DNA of 64,000 nucleotides from JACDAN01 sp963802375 (GTDB lineage: Bacteria > Actinomycetota > Thermoleophilia > Gaiellales > Gaiellaceae): the NCBI GenBank assembly GCA_963802375.1, contig CAWDIJ010000010.1:1-64000 (forward strand), in the 5' to 3' direction. The position numbers were made by a program, and so were the translations under genes. Under the pieces are notes generated by a model. The model saw only the letters and a list, made by a program, of their open reading frames with translations, was not told the DNA's origin and did no database searches. Every line of letters starts with the position of its first letter. Position 1 is the first letter of the stretch. Positions 42,339-51,147 of this stretch are shown one piece after another.

Positions 42339-43197
42339 GGTCCAGTTGGGCGATGCGCTCGGGATCGGCGAGCGCGTCGATGGCGATGATCTTGCCGCCG
42401 GCGACGGTGAACCCCAGGATCGAGAACGGCTCACCGTCGATGACGACCACGACTCCGGCGCTGCCGTTGACGAGGACCGGGTGGAGTGTCGCGCCGGGTT
42501 GCGAGTAGGCAACGGCGCGGCGTGCGACGCTTCTCGCGCCGCGCACGACCAGCGAGGCCTGTGGCCGTGCCGTGCCGCCGTCAGAGCGCACGACGACGTC
42601 AGGATCGAGCACCGAGACCAGCGCTTCGAGGTCACCACCACGAGCAGCTGCGAAGAAGGCCTCGACGACCTCCCGCTGGCGGGACACGTCCGTGTCGGGG
42701 ACGCTGGCCTGCTGGACGCGGCGCCTGGCACGGCTGGCCAGTTGGCGCGTTGCTTCCGGCGATCGGTCGACCATTTCGGCGATCTCGTCGAACGGCACGG
42801 CGAACATGTCGTGGAGGACGAAGGCCAGCCGCTCGGCCGGTTCCAACGTCTCCAGCACGACGAGCAGCGCGAGCCCGACCGAGTCGGCGAGGATCGCTTC
42901 GTGCTCCGGCTCGACCGCCTCGGCGCGCTGCACGACCGGGTCGGGCACGTGAGGCTCCAACGGCTCCTCGCGCCGCGTCCTGCGGGCGCGCAGCATGTTG
43001 AGGCAGACCCGGGCCGTGACGGTGGTCAGCCACCCGCCCAGGTTCTCGATGCTCGTGGCGTCGGAGCGGCTGAGCCGCAGCCACGTCTCCTGCAGGGCGT
43101 CATCGGCCTCTGTCCCTGATCCGAGCATGCGATAGGCGACGGCGTGCAGGCGGTTGCGGTGCTCGTCGAACTGGGCGGCCAGGAAATCCTCGTTCAC
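42316..43197 (-). CDS. sigJ: ECF41/SigJ-type sigma factor with C-terminal SnoaL-like domain
   Basis: An intact 293-residue protein. Sigma region 2 reads FDEHRNRLHAVAYRMLGSGT followed by EADDALQETWLRLSR. Region 4 contains ERLAFVLHDMFAVPFDEIAE and SPEATRQLASRARRRVQ. The last 110 residues form a SnoaL/NTF2-like domain (VVEAFFAAARGGDLEALVSV and DPDVVVRSDGG), which in ECF41 factors controls activity in cis in place of an anti-sigma factor. The family drives a neighbouring carboxymuconolactone-decarboxylase-type gene, which is exactly the divergent gene here. Confidence 0.9.
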   Translation of the reverse strand: MNEDFLAAQFDEHRNRLHAVAYRMLGSGTEADDALQETWLRLSRSDATSIENLGGWLTTVTARVCLNMLRARRTRREEPLEPHVPDPVVQRAEAVEPEHEAILADSVGLALLVVLETLEPAERLAFVLHDMFAVPFDEIAEMVDRSPEATRQLASRARRRVQQASVPDTDVSRQREVVEAFFAAARGGDLEALVSVLDPDVVVRSDGGTARPQASLVVRGARSVARRAVAYSQPGATLHPVLVNGSAGVVVVIDGEPFSILGFTVAGGKIIAIDALADPERIAQLDLSALDAR

Positions 43198-43198
43198 C

Positions 43199-43225
43199 GG
43201 TCACATTCCTCCGTTGCGGTGGGTC
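43199..43225 (+). promoter_or_regulatory. ECF41-type promoter of the carboxymuconolactone decarboxylase gene
   Basis: GGTCACA (43199-43205), 16 bases, then GGTC (43222-43225) lies 56 bases before the gene start. Known ECF41 promoters have TGTCACA and CGTC at 16 bases. Confidence 0.65.
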
Positions 43226-43237
43226 ATACCACCAGAT

Positions 43238-43264
43238 GACCCGCCAAGTGCGGCGGTTGTGACG
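43238..43264 (-). promoter_or_regulatory. ECF41-type promoter of the sigma-factor gene
   Basis: On the minus strand CGTCACA (43264-43258), 16 bases, then GGTC (43241-43238) lies 40 bases before the sigma gene start. It mirrors the divergent promoter, and the two -10 regions form the dyad GGGTCAT/ATGACCC. Confidence 0.65.
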
Positions 43265-43281
43265 AACGAGGAGATGAAGCA

Positions 43282-43737
43282 ATGGAAACACGGATGAAGC
43301 ACCCGGTGTTTGTCGTTCCCGACGCCATGCAGGCGTTGCAGTCGCTCGGCAAGGCGGTGCACAAGAGCGGTCTCTCGCCGCAGCTGATCGAGCTCGTCAA
43401 CCTGCGGGCCAGCCAGATCAACGGCTGCAGCGTCTGCGTCGAGATGCACTCACGGAGCCTGAAGACGGCGGGAGAGAGCGACGAGCGGATCTTCGGGGTC
43501 GCGGCGTGGCGGGAAACCCCGTACTTCGACGAAGCGGAGCGTGCCGCGTTGGCGCTGGCTGAAGCGGTTACCCGGCTCAGCGACCGCGCCGACGCCGTGC
43601 CGGACGCCATCTGGGACGACGCCGCCAAGAGGTTCGACGAGAGTGAGCTGGCCGGGCTGGTCCTCGCCATTGCTCAGATCAACGTGTGGAACCGACTCAA
43701 CGCGGCGACCCGCCAGATGGCCGGGTCGGCATGGTGA
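43282..43737 (+). CDS. Carboxymuconolactone-decarboxylase/AhpD-family protein
   Basis: An intact 151-residue helical protein. NGCSVCVEMH holds the redox C-x2-C pair and the proton-relay His of AhpD-like peroxidases. SGLSPQLIELVNLRASQING precedes it, as usual. The family removes peroxides or acts in ring-cleavage catabolism. ECF41 sigma factors typically control such a gene, and the shared promoter region here supports that. A strong hairpin follows the stop. Confidence 0.85.
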   Translation: METRMKHPVFVVPDAMQALQSLGKAVHKSGLSPQLIELVNLRASQINGCSVCVEMHSRSLKTAGESDERIFGVAAWRETPYFDEAERAALALAEAVTRLSDRADAVPDAIWDDAAKRFDESELAGLVLAIAQINVWNRLNAATRQMAGSAW

Positions 43738-43745
43738 TCAGCGAA

Positions 43746-43789
43746 CTGTCCGTAGCAATCGCATCACAACGATCGATTGCTACGGACAG
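43746..43789. terminator. Perfect 16-bp hairpin between convergent genes
   Basis: CTGTCCGTAGCAATCG (43746-43761) and its exact complement CGATTGCTACGGACAG (43774-43789) enclose a 12-base loop, between the ends of the CMD-type gene and the catalase gene. A bidirectional terminator is likely. Confidence 0.75.
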
Positions 43790-43798
43790 AACGGTCAT

Positions 43799-46016
43799 TT
43801 AGGCAACGGTCAGCGCGGCGCGCTCCCAGTGACGGTGCCAGCCCATTGCCTCGAGGAAGGCGGCGGTGAAGGCATCGTCGGCGGTGCTGGCGCTCAGGAT
43901 CCCGGGGTCGCCGGGCACGATGCCGAAGGCCTGCAACGTGTCGATCCCCGTTCCCCAGGCGCCGATCGTCTTGTGGTGCCGATAGGCCTCCTGCAGGAAC
44001 ATAGCCGACGAGCGGCTCCGCGGCGAGGGCTGCCGCGCCTGATGCCGCCGGCGACGACCACCGCGTCGAACTCGACGGACTGGCCGTCAGCAGCGCCTTG
44101 GCCGCAGGCACCGGCGTGCCTTGCTCGGCTGGTCAGCAGGCCGAGGTGGGGCGCGACCACCTGCGCCTGCACCGACCGCTCGTGCCGAGCACGGCGGCCA
44201 CTGCTGGCGACACCTGCTGCCCTCGACGCCGTCGGCGGCCAACATCGGCAACGACCCGGCCGTCGGCGCGGCGTGGCGTGTCCACGGCATCTGCGACAAG
44301 CGCCGGCGAGATCACCGCCGACTCATCGGGACCACCTGCGCTCCGGCGCCGGCGCCGGCATGCCGAGGGCGGCGGCGACGCGTTCGGTGAGATCAGCATC
44401 GACCTCGGCGAGGTTCCGCAGCATGCGGGCCCGCACGTGCGGGACCTCGACCTTGCCGAGCTCGAACGAGAAGGCGGCCGGCGATGTGGTCCTGCTCGGC
44501 GGGCGTCATGCTGCGCCAGAACGTCGTCGCCTGGCTGAAGTAGTCGGGATGCGGCGTCGGCACGGTCACGGACCTTCGGGCCCGTCGACCACGCGCGGCA
44601 CGTGCTCGTACCCGCCGCTCGGCCAGCCCGACATGAACGGGCAGCCGCCGCCGAGCGAGTTCGGCGAGTAGCGGCGTCCGTCCCGCGTGGATCGCCGTCT
44701 GCCCGAAGCCGTCCTGCTGCATCAGTTGACCGGCGAGCGGGGCCGGTTGATCGGGAGCTGCCTCGAAGTTCGGCCCACCGAGGCGGGTGAGCTGGGTGTC
44801 GAGGTACGAGAACAGTTGCGAGCCTGGAGGAGCGGGTCGTCGGTCGCCTCGATGCCCGGTCACGAGGTGGCCGGTGTGGAACGCGACCTGCTCGCTCTCG
44901 GCGAAGAAGTTCGTCGGGTTGCGGTTGAGCGTCATGCGTCCCGATCGGCGCGCACCGGGCACAGCTCCTCGGGGACGATCTTCGTCGAGTCGAGGAGATC
45001 GATGCCCTCGAACATCTGGTCGTCGGTGTCGGGCATCACCTGGATGCCGAGCTCCTACTCGGGAAACGCGCCGGCCTCGATGGCGTCGTAGAGGTCGCGG
45101 CGGTGGAAGTCGGGGTCGACGCCGGCGAGCTTCTGGCACTCCTCCCAGAGCAGGCGAGTGGATGCCGAGCACCGGCTTCCAGTGGAACTTCACCAGCGTG
45201 GTCGCGCCTCGGCGCGTTGACGAGACGGAACGTGTGGACACCGAAGCCCTCCATCATCCGGTACGACGGGGGAGGGCCCGGTCCGACATCGCCCACATCA
45301 GCATGTGCGTCGACTCGGGCAGCAGCGAGACGAAGTCCCAGAACGTGTCGTGCGCGGTCTGCCGCCTGCGGGATCTCGCGGTGCGGCTCGGGCTTGGCGG
45401 CGTGGATCAGGTCGGGGAACTTGATGCCGTCCTGGATGAAGAACACCGGGATGTTGTTGCCGACGAGATCGAAGTTGCCGGCCGTCGTGTAGAACTTCGT
45501 GGCGAAGCCGCGGACGTCACGGGCGGTGTCGGCCGACCCGCGCGAGCCCAGCACCGTCGAGAAGCGCACGAACACCGGCGTCGTCGACGGCCGGGTCGGC
45601 GAGGAACTCGGCGCACGTGAGGTCGCGCCAGCGACTCGTACGGCTCGAACACGCCGTGCGCACCGTGCCCGCGGGCGTGCACGACCCGCTCGGGGATGCG
45701 CTCGTGGTCGAAGTGCATGATCTTCTCGCGGAGGTGGAAGTCCTCGAGCAGCGTCGGCCCACGAGCGCCAGCCTTCAGCGAGTTGTCGGTGTCATCGACG
45801 CGGCGTGCCCCACGACGTCGTCAGGCGCTCGCCGTGCTGCGCGTAGGTCGGCATGAACTCCCGGTCGCGTACGGGGTGGTCGCCGTCGGTCTGCGGGAGC
45901 ACGTCGGGATAGCCAGGTGACGCCTTGACGAGGGCATCGACGGCAGGGTCGGACGAGCCGTCGGGGTACGTGGGTCCGTCGGGGGTTGGTTCTTCGTCGA
46001 TCGGCACGACGCTCAC
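43799..46016 (-). CDS. katE: Large-subunit monofunctional catalase with C-terminal GATase1/DJ-1-like domain, frameshifted and with an internal stop
   Basis: The reconstructed length of about 739 residues fits clade-II catalases such as E. coli HPII. Visible in order are HFDHERIPERVVHARG (distal His region), FVRFSTVLGSRGSADTARD, FFIQDGIKFPDLIHAAKPEP, MLMWAMSDR, FHWKPVLGIHS and TLNRNPTNFFAESEQVAF. The C-terminal domain ends MGWHRHWERAALTVA. It splits hydrogen peroxide with heme d or b. At least ten frame changes, and FPE is followed by TAG (45055-45057) where relatives have a Tyr or Trp before ELG. GTG 46016 overlaps the hemerythrin stop. Confidence 0.8.
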
Positions 46017-46513
46017 TCCTTGCTTGATGGTGCGGGGGATGCAGCGGCACGGGCCTTGGCCGCGGCGTCGGTCAGTTGCTTGATCTCTTTGGAGCTCGCC
46101 TGGGCCCGGAAGGCAGGGAAGAGCTCGCCCTCCTCGACGGCGACGTGAGCCTGCACGACGAGCTGCAGTTCGCGAAGGTCCTCGACGAGCTCTGGACCGT
46201 CGGTGGACGCCTGCGCCAGACGATCCACGAGCGCTTTGATCTCGCTGTGCTCGATCACGGCGTGCTCGGTGAGGTGATCGCCGCCGCCGATCGCCGAGGC
46301 GATCGCGGGGTACACGAGGTCCTCCTCAACCTGCGCGTGCACCGTCAATGCCTCGACGATGTACGGCAGGATCTCCAGTCGACGTTCACCATCGCTGAGC
46401 GAGGCCCTCGCGAACAGTTGCTCGACGTCGCGGTGGTCGCGCTCGAGCACGTCGAGCGCGTCGCCTGTCCCGGTAGTCGAGCTCTCGGGCGGCAGTCGCA
46501 TTGCGGTGCGCAT
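46013..46513 (-). CDS. Hemerythrin-like HHE-domain protein
   Basis: An intact 166-residue four-helix protein. Iron-ligand residues appear as LERDHRDVEQLF, VHAQVEEDLVYPAI, HAVIEHSEIKALV and QAHVAVEEGELFPAF, the H-HxxxE-H-HxxxE pattern of HHE domains. Such proteins bind O2, NO or peroxide at a di-iron site. The stop overlaps the catalase start in GTGA, so both are made together, which suits an oxidative-stress operon. Confidence 0.85.
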   Translation of the reverse strand: MRTAMRLPPESSTTGTGDALDVLERDHRDVEQLFARASLSDGERRLEILPYIVEALTVHAQVEEDLVYPAIASAIGGGDHLTEHAVIEHSEIKALVDRLAQASTDGPELVEDLRELQLVVQAHVAVEEGELFPAFRAQASSKEIKQLTDAAAKARAAASPAPSSKE

Positions 46514-46541
46514 TGCGTGGTCCTTTCTGGGTGAATTGATC

Positions 46542-48049
46542 TCAGTGGTTGATGCGGCGGAGGTCGTGGACCGCCGGACCCTGCAGCACCGTGCCGTCGT
46601 GGCCGAACCGCGAGCCGTGGCACGGGCAGTCCCACGTCGTCTCTGCCTCGTTCCAGCGAACGGTGCAGCCGAGGTGTGTGCAGGTCAGGCTCACGCAGTG
46701 GTCGGCGCCCTCGTCGTCGCGGTAGGCGCCGAAGACGCGGCCGCCTTCGCGGACCACACCGCCCTCACCCGGCGCCAACGAGTCGAGTGAGCGGGCGTGC
46801 AGCCGGCCGATCCAGTCACCGACGAAGTGGCCAGCAACCTTGGCGTTGTCGCGGGCGAGACGTCCGACGGCGCGGGCGCCCCCGATCCGGCTGGGGTCGA
46901 ACAGCGACTGCCAGGGATGGGGCTGGTCGTCGATGCCCGCCGCCAGCACCATGGCCGCCGCCGTCGCGTTGCTCAGGCCCCACTTGCGCAGACCCGTGAT
47001 CACCCACGTCCGGCGACGCATGGGCGAACATCCCGCGTAGGGAATGCGATCGACCGACGTGTAGTCGTGGGCCGACCAGCGGTGGTCGATCGACTCGACG
47101 TCGAAGGTGGCCCGAACCCAGTCCTCGAGCTGGTGGTAGTGGCGCGACGTGTCGCGATCGGTGCCCGTCTCGTGTTCCTCGCCGACCACGACGACGCCGG
47201 TGCCGCCGGCGTGCGGCCACGGGCGCACCGACCGGGTCGGCTGCTCGGCCGTGATGTACATCCCGCTGGGTGCCGTGCCGCGGATGCGGGCGGCCAACCC
47301 GTAGGCGCGAGTCGCCCGAGCTCGGGCGAAGAACCCGCCCGAGTCCGAGAACGGCAGCAGCGTCGCCAGCACGGCGTGTTTTGCGCGGACCGTTCCACGG
47401 TCGGTCTCGACGAGCACGTCGTCGGATCGTTCGCGCAGCGCGGATCGCCCGCGTGTGCTCGTGGACCAGACCGTCGGCGGCGACGACGGCCGCCGCCAGG
47501 GCCAGGCAGTAGCGGTAGGCGTCGAGATGCAGCTGGTCGTCGAAGCGCACGGCGGCCAGGGCACGTTCCACTTCGATCTCGACGGGATCGGAGAGCTTGG
47601 CCGGCAACCCGAGCCGAGCGGCAGTGCGGGCCTCGGCTTCAATCTGCTGCACCATGTCCTGTTCGCGTCGTGTAGACGAAGGCGGGCGCGCGCGTAAGGT
47701 CGCAATCCGCGTCCGTGGACTCGGCGAGCTCGGCGACCATCTCGACGCCCGCTTGGTTGGCCTCGCCATACGCCCGCGCCGTGTCGTCGCCGTGCTCCGA
47801 CGCCAGGCGGTCGTAGGTGAGGCTGTGTTGTGACGTCACCTTGCCCGTCGTGTGCCCGGTCGTTCCAGTGGCGACGCGGTGCATGTCGACGACGGCGACG
47901 TGGTGACCGCCGCGCTGCAGCAGCAGAGCCGTGGTGAGACCGCTGATCCCGGCGCCGACGACCGCAACGTCGACGGCGATGTCACCGGCGAGCGGTGCAT
48001 AGGTCGGCGCCTCTGCGTCAGCGATCCAGACGGACGAGTGGGCGGTCAC
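46542..48049 (-). CDS. FAD-dependent amine-oxidase-like (DadA type) protein with C-terminal Rieske domain, frameshifted
   Basis: About 502 residues. VAVVGAGISGLTTALLLQRG binds FAD near the N-terminus, and GTTGHTTGKVTSQHSLTYDR follows as in related oxidoreductases. The C-terminal Rieske [2Fe-2S] domain has CTHLGC and CPCHGSRF (46640-46690). The fusion could pass electrons from flavin to the cluster; relatives with this layout are found beside stress genes, but their substrate is not known. Frame changes near 47670 and 47440. GTG 48049 is the likely start, though an ATG upstream at about 48075 is in frame. Confidence 0.75.
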
Positions 48050-48132
48050 GGGTGACGGGTACCCGGATGGCGCCATTCGCATCCCGATGGGCGCTTCACC
48101 GCTTCGACGCCCGCATCCCGACAGGCGGCGGC

Positions 48133-48764
48133 CGCGTCGTTGTGAGGTGAAGACCCGGTTCGGCACGCCGGCGCCGTGATGTCGGCCTCACTCGTCGCTC
48201 GGCTCCGGCTCGTCGCTGGCGCTTCCCTCGCCGGCAGGCGCTTCGGCGGCCGCGTCATTGTGGGGTGAAGACCCGGTTCGGCACGCAGGCGCCGTGATGT
48301 CGGCCTCGCTCGTCGCTCGGCTCCGGCTCGTCGCTGGCGCTTCCCTCGCCGGCCGGCGCTTCGGCGGCCGCGTCATTGTGGGGTGAAGACCCGGTTCGGC
48401 ACGCCGGCGCCGCGATGTCGGCCTCGCTCGTCGCTCGGCTCCGGCTCGTCGCTGGCGCTTCCCTCGCCGGCCGGCGCTTCGGCGGCCGCATCACGACCGG
48501 CGGCCGCGTCGTTATGGGGTGAAGACCCGGTTCGGCACGCCGGCGCCGTGATGTCGGCCTCGCTCGTCGCTCGGCTCCGGCTCGTCGCTGGCGCTTCCCT
48601 CGCCGGCCGGCGCTTCGGCGGCCGCATCACGACAGTGGGCCGCGTCGTTGTGAGGTGAAGACCCGGTTCGGCACGCCGGCGCCGTGATGTCGGCCTCGCT
48701 CGTCGCTCGGCTCCGGCTCGTCGCTGGCGCTTCTCTCGCCGGCAGGCGCTTCGGCGGCCGCATC
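48133..48764 (+). repeat. Array of five tandem units of a dispersed repeat
   Basis: Five units recur, with the phrase GTGAAGACCCGGTTCGGCAC starting at 48147, 48265, 48383, 48519 and 48655. Periods are 118, 118, 136 and 136 bases, the longer ones with an extra 18 bases near the CATCACGAC phrase. Units are nearly identical, differing by a few substitutions. No unique spacers separate them. The gene-free stretch from 48050 to 48830 holds little else. Small open frames on the minus strand restart in every unit and are likely not real. Confidence 0.9.
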
Positions 48765-48830
48765 AGGAACGTATGCGGCCTCGGCGGCGGGGGGAGGGAC
48801 AAGTCGGTCGACGAGGAAAGGGGCGCCGAG

Positions 48831-50031
48831 ATGAAGGCAGCCGTGTGGCAGGGACGCCGCGACGTACGGGTCGAGACCGTGCCTGACCCGAAGATCGAGG
48901 AGCCGACGGACGCGATCGTGCGGATCACGTCCTCAGGTCTTTGTGGCTCGGACCTCCATCTGATCGAGGTGATGTCGCCGTTCATGACCGAAGGCGACAT
49001 CCTCGGCCACGAACCGATGGGCATCGTCGAGGAGGTGGGAAGCTCGCGTCACTCACATCGCACCAGGTGACCGAGTGGTGGTCCCGTTCAACATCGCGTG
49101 CGGGCACTGTGCGATGTGCGCCGATGGCCTGCAATCGCAGTGTGAGACCACGCAGGTCCACGAGTACGACACCGGGGCCGCCCTGTTCGGCTACACGAAG
49201 CTCTACGGGCAGGTGCCGGGCGGGCAAGCCGAGTTGCTGCGCGTGCCGCAGGCACAGTACGGGCCGATCAAGGTGCCCCACGGTCCGCCCGACGATCGGT
49301 TCCTGTTCCTCTCCGACGTTCTCCCGACGGCCTGGCAGGCCGTCGACTACGCGGCGATCCCCGACCGCGGCACCGTCGTCGTGCTCGGCCTCGGCCCGAT
49401 CGGAGCGATGTCATGTCGGATCGCCCTGCATCGCGGCGCATCGAAGGTGATCGGCGTCGATCTCGTGCCCGAGCGGCTCGAGCGGGCCCGGCTCCACGGT
49501 GCCGACGTCCTCGACCTGCGCCAGTTCGACGGGAAGCAAGCGGAGGTGGCGACGGCGCTGCGTGATCAAACGGGGGGCCGCGGCCCGGACGCGGTGATCG
49601 ACGCCGTCGGGATGGAGGCGCACGGATCCGGCGGTGCGTCACTCGCCCAGAAGCTGACGGCTTTGCTGCCGGACAAGGTCACCGAGAAGGTGATGCTGCA
49701 CTCCGGAATGGATCGGTTGGCCGCGCTGCAGCTGGCGATCGACGTCGTCAGGCGCGGTGGGACGATCTCGGTGATCGGTGTGTACGGCGGCATGAGTGAC
49801 CCGCTACCGATGATGGTCATGTTCGACAAGCAGATCCAGTTGCGGATGGGTCAGGCCAACGTGAAGCGCTGGGTCGGTGACCTGCTGCCGCTGCTGACAG
49901 ACCGTGACGTTCTTGGCGTCGACACGTTCGCCAGCCACCACCTGCCCCTCACCGAAGCACCGCAGGCCTACGACATTTTCCAGAAGAAGCGCGATGGGGC
50001 GTTCAAGGTGGTGTTCCAACCCGGCGGCTGA
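48831..50031 (+). CDS. Zinc-dependent alcohol/formaldehyde dehydrogenase (MDR superfamily)
   Basis: About 399 residues. GLCGSDLHLIE holds the catalytic-zinc Cys, GHEPMGIVEEVGS the His-Glu pair, and CGHCAMCADGLQSQC the four Cys of the structural zinc. VVLGLGPIGAMSCRIAL is the NAD-binding turn. Closest known relatives are glutathione-independent formaldehyde dehydrogenases and related alcohol dehydrogenases. There is one frame change near 49050. It starts 66 bases after the repeat array, whose units may therefore lie in its promoter region. Confidence 0.85.
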
Positions 50032-50104
50032 CGATCTGGTCGCGTGTAGCACTTCGCGGCCGCGGGGTACATCGCACCCAACCGAAGATGCGCAGGAGGA
50101 TGCG

Positions 50105-50662
50105 ATGTCAGATCCGTTCAGCATGCTGGAGTCCGACCACCGCCAGGTCGAGCAGCTGCTACACCAGTTGGACGAGTCCGAGGAGGGTCCTGAGCGCGAA
50201 CGCCTCGTCGAGCAGCTCACGGCGGCGCTGTCCTTGCACATGGAGTTCGAGGAGGCGCACGTCTACCCGCTGACCCGCCGCATCCTCGACGATGAGACGG
50301 CTGAGGAAGCCAACACGGAGCACGAGCTCGCCCGAGAGGGGCTCGGCAAGCTCTCGCAGCTGCTGTCGGCTCCCGGGTTCGGCGCCGCCGTCGCCATGGT
50401 GGAGGGCGGGATCAAGCACCACGTCGAAGAGGAGGAGGACGAGATCTTCCCAGCGATGCGCCGCGACCTCGATCAACAGCAGCTGGGAGAACTGGCACGG
50501 AGACTCGTCGAGACCAAGCGCGAGGCTGGTCTGTTGGCGGACTCGCTCGAGCACGCCAGCAAGGACGACCTGGTCGACATCGCGACGGAGCTGGGCCTCG
50601 ACGCGAAGTCGTCGATGACCAAGGCTGAGCTCAGCGACCTCGTCTTGTCGGCAGGAGGGTGA
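50105..50662 (+). CDS. Hemerythrin-like protein with C-terminal SAP/Rho_N-like segment
   Basis: An intact 185-residue protein. The HHE core shows MLESDHRQVEQLLHQL, LHMEFEEAHVYPLTRR and IKHHVEEEEDEIFPAM. The last 35 residues (KDDLVDIATELGLDAKSSMT, then KAELSDLVLSAG) look like a SAP or Rho-N helix pair, a small nucleic-acid-binding motif seen in other actinobacterial hemerythrins. It lies 73 bases after the zinc dehydrogenase and just before a membrane protein, on the same strand. Confidence 0.8.
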   Translation: MSDPFSMLESDHRQVEQLLHQLDESEEGPERERLVEQLTAALSLHMEFEEAHVYPLTRRILDDETAEEANTEHELAREGLGKLSQLLSAPGFGAAVAMVEGGIKHHVEEEEDEIFPAMRRDLDQQQLGELARRLVETKREAGLLADSLEHASKDDLVDIATELGLDAKSSMTKAELSDLVLSAGG

Positions 50663-50665
50663 GCG

Positions 50666-51136
50666 ATGAGCGCAGGAGCCTGGGCGATGCTCGTCGCCTT
50701 CATACTCATGGTGTGGTCACTGGGGTTCCTGATCGTCACGATGGTGCGCAGCATCCGCGCCAACCGGACTCCTGGCCACTCGATCTGGCGCGACTTCGGA
50801 CTCGGCATCGGGCTGATGGTGCTGTTCTTCTCCACGTGGATCGCCCACTCCATCGCCCAGTGGCAGGTGTACACGGATGAGCAGCTGGCCCATGGCCAAG
50901 ACACCAGCATCGGAGACTTCCTCGGCGAGTTCGCTCAGTCGACGCTCGAGAACTGGCAATCGGAGTTCCTCCAGCTGTTCGCGTTCGTTGTCCTCGCCGC
51001 GCTCTACGTCCACAAGGGCAGCGCCGAGTCGAAGGACAGTGACGACCGCGTCGAGGCATCACTACGTCGCATCGAGCACCAACTCGGCACGCTGCCGCAA
51101 AACACCGAGGAGCTGCCCGATCCAAACATGGCCTAG
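50666..51136 (+). CDS. Small membrane protein, DUF6766-like
   Basis: An intact 156-residue protein with three hydrophobic helices (MLVAFILMVWSLGFLIVTMV, GIGLMVLFFSTWIAH and LFAFVVLAALYVHKG) and a charged C-terminal tail. FENWQSEFLQ-like residues (LENWQSEFLQLFAF) suggest the DUF6766 family by memory; a search would settle it. Its start is 3 bases after the hemerythrin stop, so the two form an operon. No function is known. Confidence 0.65.
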   Translation: MSAGAWAMLVAFILMVWSLGFLIVTMVRSIRANRTPGHSIWRDFGLGIGLMVLFFSTWIAHSIAQWQVYTDEQLAHGQDTSIGDFLGEFAQSTLENWQSEFLQLFAFVVLAALYVHKGSAESKDSDDRVEASLRRIEHQLGTLPQNTEELPDPNMA

Positions 51137-51147
51137 GCCAGCCGGCT

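Noticed and set aside
48133..48764. CRISPR array
   Set aside because: Units of 118-136 bases are contiguous and nearly identical throughout, with no unique spacers, and no cas gene is near.
48188..49024. Series of small minus-strand proteins starting MMRPPKRR or MTRPPKRR in each repeat unit
   Set aside because: They are translations of the repeat itself and restart in every unit; the last one runs antisense into the dehydrogenase gene.
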